A DNA stretch of 64,000 bases from PMG-095 sp049324695 (GTDB taxonomy: Bacteria; Myxococcota_A; Polyangia; Polyangiales; Polyangiaceae), in NCBI GenBank assembly GCA_049324695.1, contig JBMOMJ010000039.1:248001-312000 (forward strand). The letters are read 5' to 3'. Made by a program: the position numbers and the translations under genes. The stretch's first letter is position 1. Each line of letters starts with the position of its first letter. Below the pieces are notes generated by a model, which saw only the letters and a list, made by a program, of their open reading frames with translations, was not told the DNA's origin and made no database searches. Shown piece by piece: positions 36,185 through 44,812 of this stretch.

Positions 36185-39100
36185 CTACCCTCGTGGCCGC
36201 TGATTCGTCGCCACGGACAAGAGCTGCTTATCGGACAGCTGCTCGGTCGTGAGAATGCTCCTATACGCACTGAATTGCGTTACCTCTCCTGCGCGGGCGA
36301 GATGAAACTCTCCCGTGTCTTGGCCGGGCAACTTGGAAGCGACATCCCCTACGGCGGCATTGAGCATCGGCTTCAGCTTGGCTAGAGCGGTCGGCTCCTT
36401 GATGCGACCCAGGAACCATGAACGTATCGTGTCGCGGCAACGGTAGTCCATGTCGCCCGGGCTCTGAGTAGCCAGCAACACGCCAAGCCCCGCGGAACGC
36501 GCGCGCTTGAGCAAGCTCTCGAGCGGCGCCTTGGTTGCCGGTTGTCGGATGGCGGGCAAATACATGTCGGCCTCGTCGAAGAGGACGACCGCTTGCAACG
36601 AGTTTCTTGGGTTTCGCGTCGTCCAGCGCAAGAGAGCGAACAGCATCTGCGCGACCCAAAAGTGAATTTGAGAATCGTCGCGCAGGAACTTCGTGCTGAT
36701 GATGCTGAGCCGCGTGCGACCAGGACGCGCATGAACTCCAGTACCGAAAAGCAAGTCGATGTTCAGAGCTTCGCCAGAAGTCGCGAACAACTGCGTCGCG
36801 GTGAGATTGAGCGTTTCTAGATCCTGAACCAGCTTCGCAAACAGCTTCGTATCGAGCCGGCCGATAGCAGCCACCAGGGCGGGATCCGCGTCCTCAATCA
36901 GCGCAATCAACACATCCAACGTGATCGCAGTCCGAAAGGAGGCCACGACCTGGAGCGCCCGAATCAGGATCGCGCGCAGCGACGCGTCTCTACCCGACGC
37001 GCGATAACCGAGCATGTCGCTCAGCGCGAGCGCCGCACTCTCAGCGGCTTCATCGCGATCGAATGGGGCAAGCTCGTGAAGGCCTTCGGGCGCGACAGAA
37101 ATGGAGAGCGGTCGTCCTTCGGGATGACCCGGAGTGAAGAGCGCAACGTCCACGTTAGCATTTAGAAGCCGCCGGCGCGCCTCGAGTGCTGTGTCTTCGC
37201 TGGGAAGCTCGAGCGCTTCGGGTCGTGCGTAGCCCGCGAGATCCCCTTTGCGATCGACGAGAACTGCTGGGATTCCGTCGAGCAAGAGTTGCTCGATCAC
37301 CGACAGCGCGAGCGTCGTCTTTCCGCTTCCAGAGCCCCCCAGGAAGGCAGCATGCTGTGTCAGCTCCGCCGCATCCATCGTGATAGTTCGGGCAAGCAGA
37401 CCACGACTGTTCCCCAACGTGATCTGTCCGCTCGTTCTCGTTGCCGCGACAGGTTCGGTCGCGCGCTTTCCCGGTGACGACTTCGTTGGCCGTTCAGCCT
37501 TTGACGGAGTGTCTCCGCGCGCCGGAACCTGCACGGGGACGGGCTCGGCGGTGAGCGCCGCGAGGTCGAGTGGCCCGAGGTCGAGAATCTGACGGATCGC
37601 GCCGACGCGAGAGATACGCGGCTGCTGAAGCCAAGTGTCGAAGTGTGCCGCTCCCTCGTGTTTTTGCCTGAACTCGCGAAAGGCCAAGACAGCACGCCAG
37701 TCGGCGTCCGTGACGATGACGAGCCGGCCCCCGCCCTTTACAACTTGGGCGAGCGCGTTTCTGACCATGGCCGTGCGCGGAAAGTCGTCGTTTCGGACGA
37801 GCACGAGCGCAGGCTTGTTCGGATTTCGGCGGGCTTCCTCGGTGTGATAGCCGATCTGCTTTTGGAGCCATCCAAACTTCGGCGTGCGATTGCACAGGCC
37901 CACGTGAAACCTTGCGTCGGCGGCTCCCGCGTTTTTGAGTCGGACAGAAAGCGCGCTTTCGTCCTGGGTCACCTCGATGGCCCTCCCCGAGCTCTTCAGC
38001 TCCGCGCCCGCACACGAGATCGCCCAACACAATACACTCGCGAGCTCCTCGTCCTCATCGGGCGGTGATTCATGACTCTCTGCGAGAAAATCGTTCCAGA
38101 TCCGCTCCCACTCAGCGACGCGCTTGGCTTGCTCTTGGTCGCGCCCCGAGGGAGGCGGAGTGGCGCTCAGGTCGAGGTCGACCAGCTTGCCCGCTTTTCT
38201 GCACCGATCGCGGTATTCGCGACACGCGTCCAGTAGCGATCGCACGCTCAAGCGATGCTGCTGCGCGAAGAAACTCTGAGTGAAAGGGAAAACGTCGATC
38301 TTCCCGTTTACCTTCAACCCGGCCCGCTCGTACAGGTAGCGCAGACGCTCGCCGACGAGCTCCTTCCCCTCCTCGGCGGTGATTCCGGAACGCAGCCGCA
38401 CGGGCTGCGGGTCCTTCTCGATGCGGTCCCGAAGTGGTCCCGCAAGCTTGGGCCTCAGCTCTTCGTACAGGTTCCGCAGGCAGCACACGACGATGATGGC
38501 TGTGGGAAGCCCCTCGGCCAGCTCACGCAACGTCGTCATCGCGCGCACGAACGGCTGCTCCGATCGGTCAATCAAGAAAGCGTCTTCCAGTTGGTCGACG
38601 CACAGCACCAGGGACATGGGTGTATCTCCCACCGCCGCCAGGAGGCGCCCGATGCTCCGGATCATTTGCTGTGGATCGTTCTCGTCCGTCTTCGGGACGA
38701 TGTCGCCGATCCTCTGACGATCGTTCTGCGACAGGTCTTCGCAGCGTAGGTACTTCAAGATTCGACTCTTGATGCGCGGATCCGGTCGGTGAAGGTAAAG
38801 GAAGGCTCGCAAGAGATCGATATCGAGCTTGGGGTACTTGGTCTTCAACAAGCGATCGGCGCCGATACGCACTTGTTCCGCGAGCTCCTGGTCCTCGAAA
38901 TCTTCGTCATCGCGCAACGCAGTCGCAACGTGAGGTTCGAATGCACGAGCGGCGAGCTCGCCAGCGATGCGTGTCAGACTCGTTCGTGAATCGGCCTCAT
39001 GATCGTAGGGTTGGTCGAGGGAATCGATTAGATTGCTCAAAACGTAGCGAGCGTAGTTGCTCGCGCCTGAGACCATTTGCAGGTATCCGAGGTACCCTGC

Positions 39101-39373
39101 GCGAGACTTGTGAACATGACTGCGAAACGACCGAATCAAGTGCGTTTTGCCCGCTCCAGCGTCACCCAGGATGAGAAGCATGCGTCCGGACGTCGGAGGT
39201 TCAGGACCAGTCACGTTGGCCAATAGCGACGTGAAAGCCTCGCGAGCCTCTGCGTGAAGCGTTGATGTATCGAAGGGATCGTCAACCCAAATCTGCTGGC
39301 GATCCTCTACGGAGCGAAATATCTCTGTCCGTTCCGTCAAGAACGCTGCTAGTTGATCGTTCGTTGTCGACAT
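36185..39373 (-). CDS. Two-ATPase protein: AAA-type domain plus HerA/DUF87-type domain
   Basis: A 1062-residue protein with two P-loop modules. The first has Walker A GDAGAGKTH (70-78) and Walker B LVLCVDQLED (255-264). The second, HerA/FtsK-like, has Walker A GGSGSGKTT (679-687), Walker B VVLFDEAD (929-936) and LLATQSP (967-973). Between them (~440-600) lies an alpha/beta region with FHVGLCNRTPKFGWLQKQ and ALVLVRNDDFP that I cannot assign. The start at 39373 follows GGAAGGAA, 14 bp after the upstream gene. HerA-like motors usually pump or unwind DNA and pair with nucleases; here the partner is a caspase. Confidence 0.85.
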   Translation of the reverse strand: MSTTNDQLAAFLTERTEIFRSVEDRQQIWVDDPFDTSTLHAEAREAFTSLLANVTGPEPPTSGRMLLILGDAGAGKTHLIRSFRSHVHKSRAGYLGYLQMVSGASNYARYVLSNLIDSLDQPYDHEADSRTSLTRIAGELAARAFEPHVATALRDDEDFEDQELAEQVRIGADRLLKTKYPKLDIDLLRAFLYLHRPDPRIKSRILKYLRCEDLSQNDRQRIGDIVPKTDENDPQQMIRSIGRLLAAVGDTPMSLVLCVDQLEDAFLIDRSEQPFVRAMTTLRELAEGLPTAIIVVCCLRNLYEELRPKLAGPLRDRIEKDPQPVRLRSGITAEEGKELVGERLRYLYERAGLKVNGKIDVFPFTQSFFAQQHRLSVRSLLDACREYRDRCRKAGKLVDLDLSATPPPSGRDQEQAKRVAEWERIWNDFLAESHESPPDEDEELASVLCWAISCAGAELKSSGRAIEVTQDESALSVRLKNAGAADARFHVGLCNRTPKFGWLQKQIGYHTEEARRNPNKPALVLVRNDDFPRTAMVRNALAQVVKGGGRLVIVTDADWRAVLAFREFRQKHEGAAHFDTWLQQPRISRVGAIRQILDLGPLDLAALTAEPVPVQVPARGDTPSKAERPTKSSPGKRATEPVAATRTSGQITLGNSRGLLARTITMDAAELTQHAAFLGGSGSGKTTLALSVIEQLLLDGIPAVLVDRKGDLAGYARPEALELPSEDTALEARRRLLNANVDVALFTPGHPEGRPLSISVAPEGLHELAPFDRDEAAESAALALSDMLGYRASGRDASLRAILIRALQVVASFRTAITLDVLIALIEDADPALVAAIGRLDTKLFAKLVQDLETLNLTATQLFATSGEALNIDLLFGTGVHARPGRTRLSIISTKFLRDDSQIHFWVAQMLFALLRWTTRNPRNSLQAVVLFDEADMYLPAIRQPATKAPLESLLKRARSAGLGVLLATQSPGDMDYRCRDTIRSWFLGRIKEPTALAKLKPMLNAAVGDVASKLPGQDTGEFHLARAGEVTQFSAYRSILTTEQLSDKQLLSVATNQRPRG

Positions 39374-39387
39374 CGACGATTCCTTCC

Positions 39388-40293
39388 TCAGCTGGCGAGC
39401 TGCTCGAGACGAACGAAATGAAACCGCGCGCCTGAGTGATTCGTCTCGGAAGCGGATACGTCCGCAGCCGGCATCGCGTCGACCAGATCGGCGCGACTGA
39501 GCTCGATCAGGTCGGCCTGATGAGCCTCCACCAACCGTCGCTGAAATCTTTCGAACGTGATCCCCACGTCGCCACGAGCTTGCAACGTTTTCCAAACATG
39601 CGAAATGAACACGGCGTCGTGCCACCGACCGGTGATCGACGAACGTGCGGCGTCGGTCACCTGGCTCGCGAACTCTGGTAGTTTGCACTCACCCAACTTG
39701 AGCGCGACGGTCGCTGATGCTGGTAGGGAGCTCTCTGCGTTTCTTTCCTCATTCCACGCCGTGAGCGACGCGCCGCCCAGAAAGACCGCGGAGAAAGCGT
39801 CATCGAGCTTGAAAGTAGGCTTTTCCTCGAGGCCCAGCGCTCGCCAAGCTAGCGCGGCCACTACCTTCGACACAGACGCTTCTATTTTGCGGTCGAGCTG
39901 ATGTCGGCGCGCTAGGATCCGAGCCGCGAGCACATCCGCTTTGCCCGCCATGTTCACTGCGGCAGGCGTCGGCTGCGCGTCGATGCTCCTCAGTAAAAGT
40001 ACCTTCTTCGCCCATTGGAACATTGTTTTGGACGGAGGAATGCGCGAAACGCCCAGCACTTCGAGCGCAGTCCGGCGACCTTCATCGGTCAGCTCGAGAA
40101 GGTTGCCCTGCTGAATCATTCCGCGTTCTCGAAGGCGAGCGACGCTCTCGCAAGCCAGCCGCTTGGCATCGTCTTTTCCGCTCGCGATGTGCTTGAGCTG
40201 GGAAGAGAAGTTAGACACCCGACTTTTCTGGCGGGGCACTACGAGCCACACCAGAGCGAGTTGGTCGATACGTTCGGTTGGAGACGTGCTCAT
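39388..40293 (-). CDS. Winged-helix-like first gene of the ATPase-caspase cassette
   Basis: A 301-residue protein of unknown family. Residues ~25-75 (LKHIASGKDDAKRLACESVARLRERGMIQQGNLLELTDEGRRTALEVLG) look like a winged helix with a beta hairpin. The C-terminus (FQRRLVEAHQADLIELSRADLVDAMP...FHFVRLEQL) looks like a second such unit. I chose the start at 40293, after AGGGAGGAAG; the open frame extends to 40647 but that part looks non-coding. It is followed after 14 bp by the ATPase gene, so it probably belongs to the same functional unit, perhaps as DNA-binding or target-sensing subunit. Confidence 0.7.
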   Translation of the reverse strand: MSTSPTERIDQLALVWLVVPRQKSRVSNFSSQLKHIASGKDDAKRLACESVARLRERGMIQQGNLLELTDEGRRTALEVLGVSRIPPSKTMFQWAKKVLLLRSIDAQPTPAAVNMAGKADVLAARILARRHQLDRKIEASVSKVVAALAWRALGLEEKPTFKLDDAFSAVFLGGASLTAWNEERNAESSLPASATVALKLGECKLPEFASQVTDAARSSITGRWHDAVFISHVWKTLQARGDVGITFERFQRRLVEAHQADLIELSRADLVDAMPAADVSASETNHSGARFHFVRLEQLAS

Positions 40294-40552
40294 CTTCCTC
40301 CCTGGGACCGGCTGAGTTTGAGGATCGGTCGGAGCTGTGTTGCTGCGCGCCGCTACTCCGCTGAAACGCAGACCGTATTGGTTTTCCGCAGCGTCGACGA
40401 TAGTCATTTCTTCTGCAGGCGCGTCGGTGACGAACGCGCAGGTGAGTTGACGTGAGATGCTTGGCCGCGCACCAAATTCAATAACTGGTGTTCGCGGCGA
40501 TCGTGTGACGCGACGTCTAAAGAGAAGCACTGAGTCCCACCTGCTCAGAGAT

Positions 40553-41236
40553 TCATGGTTCTCGCGGCGCGCCCACGGGCCGCGTCGCGAAGCAGTGTAA
40601 GAGATCGAGCCGACCCGAAACACCGAGTCGACGGCAAGCAGCGGCAATTTGATTGATTACGGTGCGGCAAGAGCGGTTGCGTCGCGCGGCGATATCCACG
40701 CAACTGCGACCGCTGGCAAGTAAGCTCATGACGGCGCGTTCACTCGGCGAAAGCCCACGCAGGACCGAGTCATCGAACAGGTGAGTGAGCACCGTGATGC
40801 GGTGTCCTTCGTTCTCGCATTGGCCGATGAACGTGCCGACAGGCTCGCTCGCGCCGCACGCGGCATGAGCCAGCATCACCAACGACGACGGAACGTCCGA
40901 GGGCCGGCAGCGAAGCCCTAGGCTTGCCAGCGACTCCTTGAGTATGACTGCCAACGTCGAGGGTGAGACGTTTGTTTCATAAGCGATCACCTTGCGCCGA
41001 TCTCCCAAGAGCGTGCGTTCCAACATTCCCTGGGCACGCGCGCCGAGCGGGCGGCCGGGCTGCGTGCGCGCCTTTAGGATCAAAATGGAGCGTCGCGGCT
41101 CAGCCGAGGCCTGGACGATCTCGAGCCCGCCGGAAACCAAGTCGAGCCAGAGAGACGAGCAGCGGTCGACGGAAGCTGGTACGGATTCGACGCGACGCGC
41201 CAGCCGCTCGAGGAGATGTTGTTCGCGCATTGTCAT
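40553..41236 (-). CDS. LuxR-type regulator with two HTH-like segments
   Basis: A ~227-residue protein. The C-terminal HTH is a standard LuxR type (GLSPSERAVMSLLASGRSCVDIAARRNRSCRTVINQIAAACRRLGV). Around residue 90, LLGDRRKVIAYETNVSPSTLAVILKESLASLGL resembles the HTH of the neighbouring regulator at 41489, so the protein may carry a tandem or decayed second HTH. The start is uncertain: 41236, 41230 and a GTG at 41281 are all possible, and none has a strong ribosome site. It is divergent from the 41489 gene. Confidence 0.78.
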   Translation of the reverse strand: MTMREQHLLERLARRVESVPASVDRCSSLWLDLVSGGLEIVQASAEPRRSILILKARTQPGRPLGARAQGMLERTLLGDRRKVIAYETNVSPSTLAVILKESLASLGLRCRPSDVPSSLVMLAHAACGASEPVGTFIGQCENEGHRITVLTHLFDDSVLRGLSPSERAVMSLLASGRSCVDIAARRNRSCRTVINQIAAACRRLGVSGRLDLLHCFATRPVGAPREP

Positions 41237-41405
41237 GGGCGTAACGGTGTCTGCACGGAGTTCAGGCGTGCGGGCGGCCACAACACGGCCAATGCGTTGC
41301 GGTTTCGCGCCCGCTGTTTCCCCCGTGTGTGTGCTGGCCCAGCGTGCGCCCGAAAGACGGAAACTTCAACGAAAGAGGAGCTTACACGCGCTCGTGTAAA
41401 CCCCA

Positions 41406-41418
41406 ATTTCATTGAAAT
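41406..41418. promoter_or_regulatory. 6-1-6 palindrome upstream of a LuxR gene
   Basis: ATTTCATTGAAAT is a perfect inverted repeat in the divergent region between two LuxR-type genes. It overlaps the first of two direct repeats and has the same arms as the palindrome at 19762-19774. Confidence 0.4.
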
Positions 41419-41428
41419 ATCTTGAGGT
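41412..41428. repeat. Direct repeat copy 1 upstream of LuxR gene
   Basis: TTGAAATATCTTGAGGT, matching 15 of 17 bases with the copy at 41469-41485, 57 bp further on. Each copy has an ATATC core. It is a possible operator for the regulator at 41489. Confidence 0.45.
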
Positions 41429-41468
41429 TCGATCAGCGCCGGCCACACCCGCTGATCACATGATGCCG

Positions 41469-41485
41469 TTGAGATATCTTCAGGT
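41469..41485. repeat. Direct repeat copy 2, adjacent to the LuxR start codon
   Basis: TTGAGATATCTTCAGGT, ending 3 bases before the ATG at 41489. A protein bound here would cover the ribosome-binding region, which would suit autoregulation. This is inference from position. Confidence 0.45.
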
Positions 41486-41488
41486 CAC

Positions 41489-42496
41489 ATGAAGGCCCAG
41501 CGGTTGGACGTGCTGCGCGTCGTGGAGGCTGCGTACGAACTCGACTCAACGAACGAGGTGTGGCTCAAGAATGTGGCCGAAGCGGTTCGCCCGCACTTGG
41601 ACGACGATTTTGGACTCGCTGCGTTCGAGTTCGTGCGCGTCGGCAACGACCCTCCAACGATCCTTCAAAGCCAGCATCTATGGATGCCTGAAAACCTGGC
41701 AGCGGTTTACCCCCGGATGTTCGCGAGCCTATCGCCAGAGCTCCGCCTGCGACCGTTCCGGCTCGGGCCTTGTATCACCGGCAGCGAGATGATGAACATG
41801 AAGGAGGATTTCGCGAATCTTCCTCAGATGAAGGACGGGCTGCAGAAGTTCGGGATGTTCGATTCGATCTGGATTACGGCGACCGATCCTATGGGCCGTG
41901 GCTGTGGATTTCACGCCGGACGCAAGGCAATCGCCTGGGCCACGTCGGCGGAGAAGAGAAACTGGGGACGCGTCGCCGCGCACCTCTCGAGCGCCATCCG
42001 CCTGCGCTACCGCCTGCGTGAAGCCGAAGCACGCGAACCGCTGGCGGCGGTCTTCGACCCGAATGGCAAGCTGCACGACGCTGTCGGTGAAGCGCAAGAG
42101 GCTCAGGCGCGCGTCATGCTGCGCGATGCGGTGCTGAAGATTGAGAAGGCGCGCGGCCGCCAGCGCCTCGAAGCGCCAGAGCACGCGCTCGGCGAGTGGA
42201 AGGCACTGGTGGCTGGCAAGTGGTCGCTCGTCGATCGGCTTGAACATGACGGCCGGCGGTACGTCATTGCTCGCGAGAACGAACCGCACGCACCTGGCCC
42301 GGCTGCGCTGAGTGAGCGAGAAAAGCAGGTCCTCGGCTATGCTCAGCTTGGTCATCACAACAAGCTCATTGCCTATGAGCTCGGCATCGCGCAGTCGACC
42401 GTCCGAGTGCTGATGTCCCGAGCAATGTCCAAGCTTGGCGTCCGCACGCGCGAGGAGCTCCTGCAAACCATTCGCCAGGTGTCGTTTCAAACGTGA
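41489..42496 (+). CDS. LuxR-type regulator with GAF-like N-terminal half
   Basis: A 335-residue protein with a C-terminal LuxR HTH (LSEREKQVLGYAQLGHHNKLIAYELGIAQSTVRVLMSRAMSKLGV). The N-terminal ~200 residues form an alpha/beta sensor-like region (VLRVVEAAYELDSTNEVWLKNVAEAVRPHL; DSIWITATDPMGRGCGFHAGR). It is paralogous to the gene at 48237-49205, with the same layout and the KLIAY helix. Its 3' end overlaps the convergent MpaB-like gene by 10 bp. No cognate AHL synthase is visible. Confidence 0.87.
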   Translation: MKAQRLDVLRVVEAAYELDSTNEVWLKNVAEAVRPHLDDDFGLAAFEFVRVGNDPPTILQSQHLWMPENLAAVYPRMFASLSPELRLRPFRLGPCITGSEMMNMKEDFANLPQMKDGLQKFGMFDSIWITATDPMGRGCGFHAGRKAIAWATSAEKRNWGRVAAHLSSAIRLRYRLREAEAREPLAAVFDPNGKLHDAVGEAQEAQARVMLRDAVLKIEKARGRQRLEAPEHALGEWKALVAGKWSLVDRLEHDGRRYVIARENEPHAPGPAALSEREKQVLGYAQLGHHNKLIAYELGIAQSTVRVLMSRAMSKLGVRTREELLQTIRQVSFQT

Positions 42497-43617
42497 GCTC
42501 CGAGCCGCCACGCGAGCTTCAATCGCTCCGGGATCTCGAAAGGAGCGCGATTATCCGGTCGCTTACGCAGCAGGAGACGCTGGACAACGTGCCGAGCGAC
42601 GAAACTGCGCCGCCTCTTCGCTCCGGGCAGGCTTTCGAGCCAACGCAACGTCACGCGCTTTTGCGTCGCACGCGCTCGTACGAGCCACCTGGTCCAGTTT
42701 GGCGGGGGGATCGCGAGCACGTCGGCAACACTCGCACCGAAGGCCGTGTCGCTCAGGAAAAAATGGCTGAGGCTCGCTGCGTATCCGGAAACGGGAAATA
42801 AGCTGTCGACAGCCGTGAGGAGTTGGGTCGACAGCTCCTCGCCTTCTGGCGTCCTTCGAATCTGTCGAGCCCCGATCCGCATGGCGAGTGCGGTCGCATG
42901 AGCTTCCGTTTCCGGCAAGAGCGCGCGGTCGACGCCTAGGAGCGTTCCTACCGCTCCCCATGCCTGTACGTAAGCGTTCCCCTGAGCCGCGGTGATCATA
43001 GCACCCATGCGGCGAAGACCGTGGAGCACGCCGATCGAGAACGTGAGGAGTGTTCCCGCCTGATCCTCCTGGTTGATCGGGATTCCCCAGGCTGAATCCC
43101 AAGGAAAGCTTGAATCCGCCTGAACGTGCCGGCGCACGAGGGCGTGAATCAAACGCACTTTCCGAGCCGACGACCAGCCGATGCCTCCTGGCTCGAGCCC
43201 ACCTGGCTGCATGACATTGACTACCATCTGCGCCGTGTCGCAAAGCCTGCGAATCGGGTCGTCCTTGAGCCTCCGCGCGCGCGCGACGACCTGAACGCCA
43301 TTTCCTGCAGCGTAAGCCAAGGGCAGCGAACACGAACCGAGCACCAGCAGTACTTCCGGCCCGTAGAGATCGAAGAGCTCTTGACCCATGCCCACCATCT
43401 CGGCGTTAGCCAGTTCCTCCCGGGGAAGCTGCGCCAAGTACGCATCGATGAGCGGGTGCTCTGGCATCTTCGGAGTGCTGAAGAGCTGACCCAAGAGTCG
43501 GCCAAGCTCTTCAGGCGATGCTTCGAAGTAACCCCGCACAAGAGGATCGACGATCGGATCTCCGATGGTGCGGAAATGATCGATGCTCTCGTCATCGAGT
43601 GAGCAGAGTCTCGGCAC
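42487..43617 (-). CDS. MpaB/DUF2236-family oxygenase
   Basis: A 376-residue protein of the DUF2236/MpaB family, which includes latex-clearing protein and other b-type-heme oxygenases. The signature region RKVRLIHALVRRH, then WGIPINQEDQAGTLLTFSIGVLHGLRRMG is intact, with the conserved His in that helix. The N-terminal HFRTIGDPIVDPLVRGYFEA fits the family. The substrate is unknown. It is divergent from the ferritin-like gene (126 bp), so the two may be co-regulated. Confidence 0.85.
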   Translation of the reverse strand: MPRLCSLDDESIDHFRTIGDPIVDPLVRGYFEASPEELGRLLGQLFSTPKMPEHPLIDAYLAQLPREELANAEMVGMGQELFDLYGPEVLLVLGSCSLPLAYAAGNGVQVVARARRLKDDPIRRLCDTAQMVVNVMQPGGLEPGGIGWSSARKVRLIHALVRRHVQADSSFPWDSAWGIPINQEDQAGTLLTFSIGVLHGLRRMGAMITAAQGNAYVQAWGAVGTLLGVDRALLPETEAHATALAMRIGARQIRRTPEGEELSTQLLTAVDSLFPVSGYAASLSHFFLSDTAFGASVADVLAIPPPNWTRWLVRARATQKRVTLRWLESLPGAKRRRSFVARHVVQRLLLRKRPDNRAPFEIPERLKLAWRLGAHV

Positions 43618-43743
43618 GGCCCAACCAAACTGGCATTCGTGGCCGAGCTCTGCAAGACCGCCGTATGGTAATTGCGAGTGTCCGAATTTTTTACCATGCG
43701 CAGTGGGCGCGGCATGTCGTACTCATCATGTAAGGAATTCCCG

Positions 43744-44661
43744 ATGGACGGATCAATCCTCACTCATACCCGCTCCGTCGCGCATGAGCTCGCGTACGAG
43801 TTTCGCGACGATCCCGAGGGAGAGCTCGAAATATGGGCGACGACGGCACAACAGCGCGAAGCTATGGTCGTCATGCTGTACGATGCCGCAGCGATCGAGC
43901 ACCGCCTCCCGAAGCGCGCCGGCGAACCAGAAGTATTGCCTGTGATTCGCAAAGCGATTGGCGGCATCTGGGCACAAGAACGCTCGCACACCACTCTGGT
44001 CGAGGCGCTTCGAATCTTGGACGAGACACGCCTCACCGCTACGCGTTCGATGCTAGGGGCCATCGAGGGCCGCGTGACCCACTCTGCCACCTCAAACAGC
44101 TGGGCAAGCTCCATTGCCACGTTTCTCGTCGGGCTCGGCCGATCTGCGGGACTCGCGCCAGAGTTCACCAAAGCCTTTCGCTCGCTCACGCTGCGCCAAT
44201 TCTTTCGGTTTTCTCACGAGCTCGAAACTACGGCGAAGGAGGGTTATGCCCGGATCCTTGATCTTCTCCAGCTCCTCCTCACGCCACTCGATGAGATTAG
44301 TACGGCCAGCTCACACTCAACCGGAGGCGTGCTGAAGTTTGGACTCACCGCGCCATACGAGTTCGCCAAGACACTCGCGGAGGAGTGCTTTCACGCGGCT
44401 GTCTTCGAGCAACTCGAAGCCTGGTTGGAACCCGACGGCGAAGCCTTCAACGCCATCAGCGCGCATGACGCCGTCCTTCACCTTCGCGCGCTGGCGCTCG
44501 AACACCTTTCTCTCGGATCTCGAGGTCTTGGCCCCGCTGCCCTCGCAGCCCTGAATCGTCCCTGGATCAAATCGGCCGACAATGCGGCCCTAGTCAGCTA
44601 CGGCGGCCTCGGTGACCTATTCGAGGAGTATGGTGTGGATTTACCAGCGGCCGTGTCGTGA
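43744..44661 (+). CDS. Ferritin-like (di-iron) helical protein
   Basis: A 305-residue all-helical protein. Candidate metal ligands form two ExxH-type motifs, AQERSHTTLVEAL and LAEECFHAAVFEQL, plus ELETTAKEGYARIL, the pattern of a ferritin-like four-helix bundle. The ATG at 43744 follows AAGGAA; an upstream start at 43672 is less likely. It may act as an oxidase or oxygenase. It shares a promoter region with the MpaB-like gene. Confidence 0.72.
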   Translation: MDGSILTHTRSVAHELAYEFRDDPEGELEIWATTAQQREAMVVMLYDAAAIEHRLPKRAGEPEVLPVIRKAIGGIWAQERSHTTLVEALRILDETRLTATRSMLGAIEGRVTHSATSNSWASSIATFLVGLGRSAGLAPEFTKAFRSLTLRQFFRFSHELETTAKEGYARILDLLQLLLTPLDEISTASSHSTGGVLKFGLTAPYEFAKTLAEECFHAAVFEQLEAWLEPDGEAFNAISAHDAVLHLRALALEHLSLGSRGLGPAALAALNRPWIKSADNAALVSYGGLGDLFEEYGVDLPAAVS

Positions 44662-44812
44662 GCGTACTTTCGCTCGAGCGGCGTTCGTCGCCGACTTACC
44701 CAAACAGCCACACTCTCGATCCATAAATAGGGACTAACAACCCTTTTACTGAAAGCGAGCGCGACGTGGCTAAAACGCTCCTTGCGGATCTTTCGCTGCG
44801 CTGCGTCGGCGT

